Source: Salinactinospora qingdaonensis
GTDB lineage: Bacteria > Actinomycetota > Actinomycetes > Streptosporangiales > Streptosporangiaceae
DNA: 40,915 bases
Direction: 5' to 3'
Assembly (NCBI RefSeq): GCF_039539445.1
Contig: NZ_BAABDD010000035.1
Span: 1 to 40,915 of the forward strand
A model generated the notes under the pieces. That model did not search any database. It was not told where the DNA came from and saw nothing but the letters and a program-made list of their open reading frames with translations. The position numbers and the translations under genes are program-made. Shown in pieces: positions 7,158 to 14,807 of the stretch; within the stretch, counting starts at the first letter, position 1; the number at the start of each line of letters is the position of its first letter.

Positions 7158-8423
7158 TCATTCGCCGGTGGCCGCTTCAGCGTCGGACTGCGCCTGCTTC
7201 AGGGCCTCGGACGGCGTCTCCGCCCCGGACAGCGCGTTTTGCACGGCGGTCCACATCGCCTCGGAGATCTTCGGGTAGTCGGTGCCGAGGTTGTCGCTGG
7301 TACGGCCCTTGGCGTCGCGCACCGCCTCGACCCACGGCTCGATCTCGGGGTGCTCCTCCAGCAGCGCGTCCTGGCCCTCGGCCGTCGGCGGGATGTAGTA
7401 GGCGAAGGTCGTGGCGGTCTTGGCGAAGCCCTCGGTCGTGGTCATGCACTCCACGATCTGGCGGGTGACGTCGTAGCGGCTGTCGTCCGACTGCACGGGG
7501 GCGACGATGAACTCGCCGCCGGTCGGTGCGGGGGCCACACCCCCGTCCTGGGACGGGATCTGGATGACGCCGGTGTCGAAATCGGCCTCGGCGGCGCTGT
7601 TGACCTGCCAGGTGCCGTTGACCGCGAAGCCGAACTCACCGGTCAGGAACTCCTCCCAGGTGGTGTTCTGGGAGTTGTTGATGACCGAGTTGGGGGCGTA
7701 GCCCTCCTCCAGCCAACCGGTCCACAGTTCGAGCGCCTCGGCCGCTTCGGGCGAGTCGAGGTCGCGCAGATCGGCCCCGGCCCCCCAGAACCACGGCAGG
7801 AACTGGAAGGAGCCTTCCTCGGTGCCGATGGCGGCGAACGTGATCCCCTTGTCGCCGTTGTCGGTGATCTGGCCGAGCGCGCCCGTCAACGAGTCCCAGT
7901 CGGTGATCGAGGCCGGGTCGACGCCGGCGGCGTCGAGGATCTCGGCGTTGTAATAGATCGCCAGCGTGTTCGCGCCGATCGGGATGCCGTAAGCGGACCC
8001 GTCCACGACGCCGGCGGCCAGCAGGTTCTCGTCGACGCCGCTCACGTCGAGACCGAGTTCGTCGACGGTGGTAAGCATGTCGGTCTCGGCCAGCGTGGGC
8101 ACCGCGGGGTTGTCGAGCAGGATGATGTCGGGGCTGGTGCCCTCCTGGGCGGCCAGCAGTGCCCGGTTGGTCAGGTCGGTGGTGTCCGAGGCGGTGCGTT
8201 CGATGGTCACCCCGGCCTGGTCGCCGCAGTCGTTGACGCGCTCGGCCCAGGCGGAACTCTCGTCGTGCTGCGGGTAGGGGTCCCACCAGGTGTAGGTGTC
8301 GGCGGCGGCTTCACCACCGCCACCGTCGCCGCCCGATGAGCACGCGGCGACCAGTGCGAGCGATACGGCGGCGACGCCCGCTGACGCGGACCGGATAAAG
8401 GGCTTACGCCCGGTGTGATACAT
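7158..8423 (-). CDS. Extracellular sugar-binding lipoprotein of ABC transporter
   Basis: This 421-residue protein has a lipoprotein signal (positively charged start, hydrophobic core, then LVAAC with Cys28 as the lipidated residue) followed by a Gly/Ser linker. The mature part is a CUT1 solute-binding fold (SBP family 1), with typical segments such as PDIILLDNPAVPTLAE, DGSAYGIPIGANTLAIYYN and a late FAVNGTW. It would capture the oligosaccharide outside the membrane and hand it to the two permeases encoded directly downstream. The ATG at 8423 follows GAGAGG, and an upstream extension of the frame is rejected because it would destroy the signal peptide. The ligand is inferred from the neighbours only. 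Confidence 0.92.
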   Translation of the reverse strand: MYHTGRKPFIRSASAGVAAVSLALVAACSSGGDGGGGEAAADTYTWWDPYPQHDESSAWAERVNDCGDQAGVTIERTASDTTDLTNRALLAAQEGTSPDIILLDNPAVPTLAETDMLTTVDELGLDVSGVDENLLAAGVVDGSAYGIPIGANTLAIYYNAEILDAAGVDPASITDWDSLTGALGQITDNGDKGITFAAIGTEEGSFQFLPWFWGAGADLRDLDSPEAAEALELWTGWLEEGYAPNSVINNSQNTTWEEFLTGEFGFAVNGTWQVNSAAEADFDTGVIQIPSQDGGVAPAPTGGEFIVAPVQSDDSRYDVTRQIVECMTTTEGFAKTATTFAYYIPPTAEGQDALLEEHPEIEPWVEAVRDAKGRTSDNLGTDYPKISEAMWTAVQNALSGAETPSEALKQAQSDAEAATGE

Positions 8424-8446
8424 GGGTGTTCCTCTCTGAGCGACCC

Positions 8447-8463
8447 CGGCAACGGCGTTGCCG
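8447..8463 (-). promoter_or_regulatory. Intercistronic stem-loop between lacI-type gene and binding protein
   Basis: CGGCAAC (8447-8453) and GTTGCCG (8457-8463) form a perfect 7-bp stem with a GGC loop in the 56-base gap between the regulator stop and the lipoprotein start. Such hairpins often stabilise or separate messages so that the binding protein is made in excess over the regulator. The function here is inference. Confidence 0.4.
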
Positions 8464-8479
8464 ACCGGGAGAGGCACGA

Positions 8480-9508
8480 TCAGTTCGGAAGTGACGGCGG
8501 GGCGGCGATGCTGCCCCTGTCCACCAGGTCCGGTGCGACGAACCGCACCACGTGCGGGGCGTCGACGGAGACTCGCTCCTCGATGCGGCGTACGAGTTGC
8601 CGCACGGCCATGCGCCCCAGTCGGTCGGGGGCGCTCTCGATCGAGGAGAACGGCAGCGAGAAAGTCCGGGCGAACTCGTCGGAGTAGCGCCCGATGACGG
8701 ACAGGTCGCCGGGTGTCGACAGGTTCCGTTCGTGCAGGACGGTGGGGAGGGCCGCGGCGGCGGCCTCGTTGTTGAGCAGCAGGCCCGTGACGTTTGGGTG
8801 GGCGTCGAGCAGGGCGTGCAGCTCGCGTCCGATCTCGGGCTGGGCCGAGGAGCCGTAGACCGCGTGCACGGTGATGCCGCGGGCGGCGGCGGTTTCGAGC
8901 GCCGCGTTCTGCAAGCGCCAAACGTAGGCGCCTCCGCGCTCGATGACGTGCTCGGGTTGCGAGACGAGGAGCAGTTCGCGGTGCCCGAGTGTGTGCAGGT
9001 GCTCGACCATGGTGCGGCCGGACTCCTCGAAGTCCAGGTCGAACACGTCCACGCCGGTGCAGTCGCCGGGCAGACCCACCAGTGCGCCGGGTTGCGACGC
9101 GGCGCGTAGGACGGGCAGGCGGTCGTCGTACTCAGCGACGTTGAGCAGGACGACACCGTCGACCATGCGCGAGTCGGTGATGCGCTTGAGCGCCTTGGGT
9201 CCGTCCGGGTCCGAGCTGAGCAGGATGTCGTATCCGGCGTCGCGAGCGGTGTTCGCGACCCCCTGGATGTACTGCAACATAGCCGGGGCGAACTCATCGG
9301 GCAGGAACTGCGCGAGCAGACCGATCACCATCGTCTGGGAGGTAGCCAGGGCGCGTGCGCCCGCGTTCGGCGCGTAGCCCAGCTCGTGCGCCGCCTGCTG
9401 GACCCGCTCGCGTACCTCGTTGGAGACGGCGCGTCTACCGCTCAGGGCATACGAGGCGGTCGAACGTGCCACGCCCGCGGCGCGGGCAACATCTCCGATC
9501 GTGGCCAT
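8480..9508 (-). CDS. LacI-family regulator of the arabinoside locus
   Basis: This 342-residue repressor starts with a LacI helix-turn-helix (ATIGDVARAAGVARSTASYAL). A hinge helix with ARALA follows at about residues 51-55, then a periplasmic-binding-protein-like sensor domain. The ATG at 9508 follows GGAGG closely. It is the first gene of the minus-strand operon with the ABC importer and GH127, so it is probably autoregulated. Two copies of the 12-base palindrome CGAACCGGTTCG lie in the divergent intergenic region, one 32 bases before its own start and one 55 bases before the secreted glycosidase. The likely inducer is a sugar released from the imported arabinoside. Confidence 0.9.
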   Translation of the reverse strand: MATIGDVARAAGVARSTASYALSGRRAVSNEVRERVQQAAHELGYAPNAGARALATSQTMVIGLLAQFLPDEFAPAMLQYIQGVANTARDAGYDILLSSDPDGPKALKRITDSRMVDGVVLLNVAEYDDRLPVLRAASQPGALVGLPGDCTGVDVFDLDFEESGRTMVEHLHTLGHRELLLVSQPEHVIERGGAYVWRLQNAALETAAARGITVHAVYGSSAQPEIGRELHALLDAHPNVTGLLLNNEAAAAALPTVLHERNLSTPGDLSVIGRYSDEFARTFSLPFSSIESAPDRLGRMAVRQLVRRIEERVSVDAPHVVRFVAPDLVDRGSIAAPPSLPN

Positions 9509-9539
9509 GACCTACCTCCTCACTCCGGCGCCGATGAGG

Positions 9540-9551
9540 CGAACCGGTTCG
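9540..9551. promoter_or_regulatory. LacI-type operator, copy 1
   Basis: CGAACCGGTTCG is a perfect 12-base palindrome, 31 bases upstream of the LacI-type start. An identical copy lies at 9680-9691, 140 bases away. Confidence 0.75.
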
Positions 9552-9637
9552 AACCATAGCTCTACTTTTCGAGTGATGTAAATCCCAGTTAGCAACATGT
9601 TTCCAGGTAACTTCTTCGTTATTTCAGGTTCTTGTAG

Positions 9638-9650
9638 CGAACGAGGTTCG
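9638..9650. promoter_or_regulatory. Weaker operator-like half-site pair
   Basis: CGAAC and GTTCG flank GAG, giving the same arms as the two perfect operators but with a three-base centre. It may be an auxiliary site for the same repressor. Confidence 0.35.
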
Positions 9651-9679
9651 AAGTTAGCTTCTGCGGCGAGCCGTTTTAT

Positions 9680-9691
9680 CGAACCGGTTCG
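9680..9691. promoter_or_regulatory. LacI-type operator, copy 2
   Basis: CGAACCGGTTCG again, 55 bases upstream of the secreted glycosidase start. With copy 1 it would let one repressor control both divergent units, possibly by looping. Confidence 0.75.
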
Positions 9692-9746
9692 CTTGATCTA
9701 CGGGGGAGCAAACCATGTATCGCACGTTCAGACGAGGAGTCACACC

Positions 9747-11462
9747 ATGCCCCGCACTGCCAAACGGGCGTTGGCGCGCCTTTGCGTCCTCGCCCTGACA
9801 GCGACCGGCGTCGCGGCCGCAACCGCGGCGCCGGCCAACGCCGAAGGACTGACCCTCACCGTCGACGTCGACCAAGTCGTGCGTCCGGCGACACAGGTCG
9901 CCTCGGGCGGCCTCTACGGCGTCGGCTCCGACACACAGCCGAGCACCGACATGCTGCTGCCGCTGAACCCGACGAGCTTCACCCAGCCCGCTCCCGGCAC
10001 CACGCACCTGCCCAACGGCGCGACCGAGCCGTGCTGCGACGCCCTCGACGTCGGGCAAAACATTACGCGGTCCGGCGCCCAGCAGTTCATCCGCATGCCT
10101 GACATCTACCCCTACTTCCCCTACCAGTGGCAGGGCTGGGACGACTGGGAGCAGAAGGTCACCACGATGGTCAACGACCGTCTGGCCGCGACCGACACGA
10201 CCAACATCCGCGGCTGGGAGCTGTGGAACGAGCCCGGCTGGACCTGGGACACCGAAGCGGCCGGTCCCTTCAACGACGGCTGGACCCGCACCTACAACCT
10301 GGTGCGTTCCCTGGACCCGGTCACCCCGATCGTCGGCCCGAGCTGGTCGTACTACGACCACAACCGGATGCTCGACTTCATGACGCACGCCCGTGACACC
10401 GGCACGCTGCCCGATGTGATCGTGTGGCACGAGCTCGGCGACATGGACTGGGACTCCTTCGACGACCACGTCGCCGACTACCGCGCGATCGAGAGCCAAC
10501 TCGGCATCTCACCGCGCCCGATCGCGATCAACGAGTACAACAGCCTCGACCAGATGGACATCCCGAGCGTGGCCGTGCACTGGATCAGCGTGCTCGAGCG
10601 CCACGGCGCGCGCGAGGCGCACCGCGCGTTCTGGTACGAGGCCGGCACCTTCAACGGACTGTTCACCCTGGACAACAACCCGACCGCGTCGTACTGGGTG
10701 TACCGCTGGTACGGGGCGATGACCGGAAACATCGTAGCGACCACGCCGGAGAGCTGGATCGACGGCGTCACCTCCTACGACTCGAGCAGGCAGATCGTCA
10801 ACACGATCTTCGGCGGCGACTGGGGCGACAACACCGTACAGGTCAACGGCCTGGACTCCTTCGGCTCGACGGTCGACGTGCAGGTCCTGTACACCCCCGG
10901 CTCGGGCCGGCACACCCATGTGCCCGCCCCCACCGTCGTGACCGACACGACGATGCAGGTCAACAACGGTTCGATCACCGTCCCAGTCGACGACATGAAC
11001 GCCGAGGGCGCCTACCAGCTCCTGGTCACTCCGGAGGGCGGCCCGACGACATCCTGGCAGCAGGTCTACGAGGCCGAGAACGCCACGGTCGTCAACGCCG
11101 AAACCCTCCCCTCGGGTGGGGCCTCGAACGGGTACTACGTCGGCAGGATCGACGGGGACGCCGACATGCGTTCGGACTCCTTCGTGGACTTCACCGTGAA
11201 CGTGCCGCAGAGCCGCGACTACACGATGACCATCAGCTACGCCAACGGTACGGGGGCGACCTCGACCCACGGCCTGGCCTACAACGGCGGGGCGTGGTCC
11301 ACGGTCTCCTACGCACCGACCGCGGGCTGGGCCCAATTCGACACCACGGACGTGACCGTCTCGCTGGAAGCCGGCTACAACGTCATCCGGCTGGCCAAGG
11401 GCTCGCCCCACTTCAGCGGCGGCACCGGCTACGCGGAACTGGACAGCATCACGCTGTCGTAG
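9747..11462 (+). CDS. Secreted clan GH-A glycosidase (GH39-like) with CBM6/35-like domain
   Basis: This 571-residue protein begins with a Sec signal peptide (cleavage probably after APANA, about residue 31). The catalytic domain (about 35-430) is a clan-A barrel: the acid/base is likely Glu162 in GWELWNEPG, and the nucleophile Glu263 in AINEYNS. The spacing and the closing segment FWYEAGTFNGLF suggest a GH39-like enzyme, a family that includes arabinofuranosidases acting on plant arabinogalactan, but I cannot place it firmly. From residue 440 (VYEAENATVV to the end) a CBM6/CBM35-type beta-sandwich follows. The ATG at 9747 has GAGGAG seven bases upstream. It diverges from the importer and GH127 operon and shares LacI operators, so it probably releases the oligosaccharide that the importer takes up. 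Confidence 0.8.
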   Translation: MPRTAKRALARLCVLALTATGVAAATAAPANAEGLTLTVDVDQVVRPATQVASGGLYGVGSDTQPSTDMLLPLNPTSFTQPAPGTTHLPNGATEPCCDALDVGQNITRSGAQQFIRMPDIYPYFPYQWQGWDDWEQKVTTMVNDRLAATDTTNIRGWELWNEPGWTWDTEAAGPFNDGWTRTYNLVRSLDPVTPIVGPSWSYYDHNRMLDFMTHARDTGTLPDVIVWHELGDMDWDSFDDHVADYRAIESQLGISPRPIAINEYNSLDQMDIPSVAVHWISVLERHGAREAHRAFWYEAGTFNGLFTLDNNPTASYWVYRWYGAMTGNIVATTPESWIDGVTSYDSSRQIVNTIFGGDWGDNTVQVNGLDSFGSTVDVQVLYTPGSGRHTHVPAPTVVTDTTMQVNNGSITVPVDDMNAEGAYQLLVTPEGGPTTSWQQVYEAENATVVNAETLPSGGASNGYYVGRIDGDADMRSDSFVDFTVNVPQSRDYTMTISYANGTGATSTHGLAYNGGAWSTVSYAPTAGWAQFDTTDVTVSLEAGYNVIRLAKGSPHFSGGTGYAELDSITLS

Positions 11463-11484
11463 CCCCCTCCCAACGCCACTGACC

Positions 11485-11516
11485 AGGGGCCGGGTCCGTT
11501 TTCGGACCCGGCCCCT
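11485..11516 (+). terminator. Strong terminator after the secreted glycosidase
   Basis: A perfect 14-bp stem, AGGGGCCGGGTCCG (11485-11498) against its complement (11503-11516), closes on a TTTT loop, 22 bases after the stop codon. Confidence 0.85.
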
Positions 11517-12012
11517 GCACAACGGTCAGGAGTAGACGTCGGCGATGGGGGCTTCTATGGGGGTGGCACGCCGGGGTGGGGCGGGTGGGTCGTAGGTGGG
11601 GGCTGGCGTGTGTCCGGGGCGGGAGGGACGCTGTTCGCTCGTGCCCGCACGCTTCCCGCGAACCAAAGCCCCCCGGGGGGCGCCTTCTTGCCGGGCCGCA
11701 CGGACCCGCCGCGGTCCGCGCGGTTTCTCATGTATTTCCGGTTTTTCCAAAAGCTGCCGGTTTCAGGGCTTTCACGACGGATTTTACGGAAAACAGCGGG
11801 CTCAGGCACCTGCCTGCGGTCCGCGAACGAGAAACCGTGCAGCTCAGCCACCCTCCCTTCGACGAGCGAACGCCGCCGTTCGGCCATTGACCTCACCCCG
11901 TCGCTACCGCATGATTCCGGGAGCGCTCCCAAGGCGGGTTGCGCACGGGCGAGGGACGCCATGTCGGCGGCCTCTCGTGACGACCATTCTTGCTCCCCCA
12001 CAAGAAAGGGAA
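11517..12012. other. Long leader and promoter region before GH51-like gene
   Basis: No convincing gene was found. The stretch 11725-11810 is less GC-rich than its surroundings. The only clear signal is the CelR-like box at 11918-11931, about 80 bases before the start codon. Open frames on both strands lack coding character or ribosome sites. Confidence 0.5.
11918..11931. promoter_or_regulatory. CelR-type operator
   Basis: GGGAGCGCTCCC (11919-11930) is a perfect palindrome. With its flanks it matches 13 of 14 bases of the Thermobifida fusca CelR box TGGGAGCGCTCCCA, which governs cellulase genes in response to cellobiose. This would place the downstream CBM2 enzyme in a cellulose or cello-oligosaccharide regulon controlled by a regulator encoded elsewhere. 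Confidence 0.75.
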
Positions 12013-14112
12013 ATGTCCATGCAGCTCGTGCACCCTGCACCCGGCCGGTTACGAGCCGGCGCCGTTCGGGGACTATCCGCCGCGATGGCCGGTGCCCTGG
12101 CCACCGCCGCGGCGGTCGCCGGCCAGTCGCCGGCCGCGGCCGATCCTGTCGAGGAGGCGCCTGTCGAGGTCCAGGTCAACGCCAACCTGGGGCTGGGAAC
12201 GATCGACGAGGCGGCGTTCGGGGTCAACCATGCGATCTGGGACGCGCACATGAACGACCCCGAGGTCACCTCCCTGCTGGACGACGCCGGGATCAAGGTG
12301 ATGCGCTACCCAGGCGGGTCCTACAGCGACATCTACCACTGGGAGGATCACACCGCTCCCGGCGGCTACGTCGCGCCGGGCACCGATTTCGACAGCTTCA
12401 TGGGCAGTGTGGAGGCCGCCGGCGCCCAGCCGATGATCACCGCGAACTACGGCACTGGCAGCCCCGAAGAGGCCGCGGAGTGGGTCCGCTACGCCAACGT
12501 CACCAACGACTACGACGCCAAGTACTGGGAGATCGGCAACGAGATCTACGGCAACGGCCACTACGGCAACGGCTGGGAGGAGGACGACCACGCCGACAAG
12601 AGCCCCAACGAGTACGCAAACAACGTCCTCGACTACGCCGAGGCGATGAAGGCGGTCGACCCGACTATCGAGATCGGCGCGGTACTGACCACTCCTGGGG
12701 ACTGGCCGGACGGGATCGTCGGCCCCGGCGACTCCGCCGACTGGAACAACACCGTACTGTCCATCGTCGCCGACACGATCGACTTCGTCATCGTGCACTC
12801 CTACCCCGGCGGCGACAGCGCCGATGAGGCCCTGGACCGGGTCTCCCGGCTGCCGGGACAGTTGCGCCAGGTCCGCCGCCAGATCGACCACCACGCCGGG
12901 GAGCGCTCCGCCGAGATCGGCATCGCGCTGACCGAGGTCAACTCCAAGGTGGAGATGAACAGCCGGCCCAACGGCCTGTTCGCCGCGGAAATGTACATGA
13001 CGGCCCTGGAGAACGGCGTCTTCAACGTCGACTGGTGGAACGTCCACAACGGTCCCACCGAGGTGAACGAGGTCGACGGCGAGATCGGCTTCAACGACTT
13101 CGGGCTGTTCTCCAGTGGCGGCTGCGTCGACGACGTCTGCCAGCCGGAGGTCAACACGCCGTTCCACCCCTACTACGGCATCAAGTCCCTGACCAACCTC
13201 GGCGCCCCCGGCGACACCATGGTCGCCTCGTCCTCCACCAGCGAGGAGGTCACGGCCCACGCTGTACACCAGGCCGACGGGGACATGAACGTCATGCTCA
13301 TCAACAAGGACCCGGACACCTCCTACCCGGTGGATCTCAACTACGCCGGCTTCACCCCCGACGGTGAGGAACCGATCGTCCACCGCTACGGCCGCGGCGA
13401 CGACGACGTCACCCAGATCGCCGCGCCCGAGGCCGGTCCCCAGATCCTGGAGCCCTACTCGATCACCACCGTGACGGTCTCTCCGCACTCCGACGAGGCG
13501 ACGGTCAGTGCCCCCGGCGCGCCGGAGGTCACCGCAGCGGACAGCACCTCGGCCACGCTGAGCTGGCCCGCCAGTGACAGCGGCACGCCGGTGCGCTACG
13601 AGGTGTACGAGCAGGTGGGGGCCAACGCCCAACTCCTGGCCACCTCGACCTCCACCTCGCTGACCGTGCCCAACCTGCCCCCGGGCTCGGAGCACACCGT
13701 CAACGTCCTGGCCCGCGACGCCGACGGCAAACTCTCCCGGCCCTCCGAACCGGTGACTCTCACCACGACGTCACCGCAGGACAGCACCTGCCGGGTGACC
13801 TACAACGTGGACACCAGTTGGAGCAGCGGCTTCGTCGCCACGGTGACGGTCACCAATCTCGCCGACACCACGATCAACGGATGGAGTCTGGACTTCACCT
13901 GGCCCTCCGACGGCCAGTCGGTCCAAAGCGCGTGGAGCGCCCAGGTGACCAGCGATGGAAACAACGTCCACGTCACCGACAACGGGGATAACGCGGTCCT
14001 GGCGCCCGACGGCGGTTCCACCGCCACATTCGGATTCGTCGGCGCCAACAGCGCCGCTAACCCCGCCCCCACCGTCTTCACCCTCAACGGCACGGTCTGC
14101 AACACGGCCTAG
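12013..14112 (+). CDS. Secreted GH51-like arabinofuranosidase/glucanase with FN3 and CBM2
   Basis: This 699-residue protein has a Sec signal peptide ending near SPAAAD (about residue 43). The clan-A catalytic region (about 45-490) has the probable acid/base Glu177 in WEIGNEIYG and the probable nucleophile Glu308 in LTEVNSK. The RYPGGSYSD segment resembles GH51-type alpha-L-arabinofuranosidases, although endoglucanase activity is also possible. A fibronectin type III domain (about 499-588) then links to a CBM2 cellulose-binding module bounded by Cys593 and Cys696 with its typical tryptophans. The purine-rich AAGAAAGGG stretch before 12011 serves either the ATG at 12013 or the one at 12019; the latter has the better spacing. 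The CelR-like box upstream and the CBM2 say it works on cell-wall material bound to cellulose. Confidence 0.82.
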   Translation: MSMQLVHPAPGRLRAGAVRGLSAAMAGALATAAAVAGQSPAAADPVEEAPVEVQVNANLGLGTIDEAAFGVNHAIWDAHMNDPEVTSLLDDAGIKVMRYPGGSYSDIYHWEDHTAPGGYVAPGTDFDSFMGSVEAAGAQPMITANYGTGSPEEAAEWVRYANVTNDYDAKYWEIGNEIYGNGHYGNGWEEDDHADKSPNEYANNVLDYAEAMKAVDPTIEIGAVLTTPGDWPDGIVGPGDSADWNNTVLSIVADTIDFVIVHSYPGGDSADEALDRVSRLPGQLRQVRRQIDHHAGERSAEIGIALTEVNSKVEMNSRPNGLFAAEMYMTALENGVFNVDWWNVHNGPTEVNEVDGEIGFNDFGLFSSGGCVDDVCQPEVNTPFHPYYGIKSLTNLGAPGDTMVASSSTSEEVTAHAVHQADGDMNVMLINKDPDTSYPVDLNYAGFTPDGEEPIVHRYGRGDDDVTQIAAPEAGPQILEPYSITTVTVSPHSDEATVSAPGAPEVTAADSTSATLSWPASDSGTPVRYEVYEQVGANAQLLATSTSTSLTVPNLPPGSEHTVNVLARDADGKLSRPSEPVTLTTTSPQDSTCRVTYNVDTSWSSGFVATVTVTNLADTTINGWSLDFTWPSDGQSVQSAWSAQVTSDGNNVHVTDNGDNAVLAPDGGSTATFGFVGANSAANPAPTVFTLNGTVCNTA

Positions 14113-14230
14113 CAACGAAGCGCGGCGGGAGATCCCGACCGGACCGCGGCCGGCCAGGGCGTGAGGCCATCAGCCACGTCCGCACGGGTGGGCGGTCCGA
14201 CCGCTGACACCCAGCCGGCGATACCGCGAC

Positions 14231-14260
14231 TGTGGCTCCCGGCAGGAGCCGGAAGCCACA
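14231..14260 (+). terminator. Hairpin downstream of GH51-like gene
   Basis: TGTGGCT pairs with AGCCACA. Inside it, after a C-A mismatch, CCGGC pairs with GCCGG around an AGGA loop. It lies 118 bases past the stop codon, so it is a plausible terminator. Confidence 0.5.
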
Positions 14261-14515
14261 GCACTGTCCGACACGTGGGGCAATCGCCAGTGGCAAGCGC
14301 GTGGGAGGACTGCGGTACTGCTGGTCACAGCAGCAGTGCATAGGCACCCATCGGTGCGCAGCTCGGCCGGGCGTGGGCCATCCGCGCGCCCACGCTGGGA
14401 GAGCGTCGCCACGAATCGCCGGGCTGGCGAGGCCGCCAAAAGCGGGAGGTGGCGCGTCGGCCGGACCGTGCGAACTCGGGGTGCCGCAGCCGCTGTGAAC
14501 CGGTGTCCCTCCAAG

Positions 14516-14546
14516 CCCGAAACGCTTCGGCTCGAAGCGTTTCGGG
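14516..14546. promoter_or_regulatory. Double LacI-type operator in inverted arrangement
   Basis: CCCGAAACGCTTCG (14516-14529) and CGAAGCGTTTCGGG (14533-14546) are perfect 14-base inverted arms around GCT. Each arm is itself a near-palindromic LacI-type site, so two repressor dimers could bind face to face. The core GAAACGCTTCG recurs at 14724-14734. Confidence 0.6.
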
Positions 14547-14723
14547 AACCGCCACCGCGGCGTGCGCCACCCACACGCCGCTCTCCTCCCTCGCCCAAGG
14601 CTGTCGCCAAAGGCCTCCACTGCCGACGTCATCGCTGTTCAGAGGAGGTGCGGCAAGTGAGGAAAAGCGGTGTTGACCTGCGACGACCCCGCCGATGGCC
14701 GCGATGGCTCTCTAGTATCCTGT

Positions 14724-14734
14724 GAAACGCTTCG
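14724..14734. promoter_or_regulatory. LacI-type operator near the LacI-GH42-GH31 promoter
   Basis: GAAACGCTTCG repeats the core of the 14516-14546 site exactly. It lies six bases after a possible -10 hexamer TAGTAT and 73 bases before the LacI-type start, a typical repressor position. Confidence 0.65.
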
Positions 14735-14807
14735 ATCGAGGATTGGGCTAGCCCGGACCTCTGCGGCAGCCGATCGACCGCGACAGACCCACCGGAGGGC
14801 CCCACCC

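Larger units (their letters stand above)
14113..14807. other. 700-bp intergenic region with hairpins and LacI-type sites
   Basis: No gene is supported. The region holds a terminator-like hairpin at 14231-14260, a back-to-back operator at 14516-14546 and a further site at 14724-14734 close to the LacI-type gene. A TAGTAT at 14713-14718 could be a -10 element just ahead of the last site. Frames on the minus strand show no homology or ribosome sites. Confidence 0.5.

Noticed and set aside
12073..13695. Open frame of 540 codons on the minus strand, antisense to the GH51-like gene
   Set aside because: It reads as Val/Asp/Gly/Arg repeats without motif or ribosome site. The plus strand has signal peptide, catalytic, FN3 and CBM2 domains.
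14673..14718. TTGACC and TAGTAT as a -35/-10 promoter before the second LacI-type gene
   Set aside because: The hexamers are 34 bases apart, too far for one promoter. Only the TAGTAT is kept as a possible -10.
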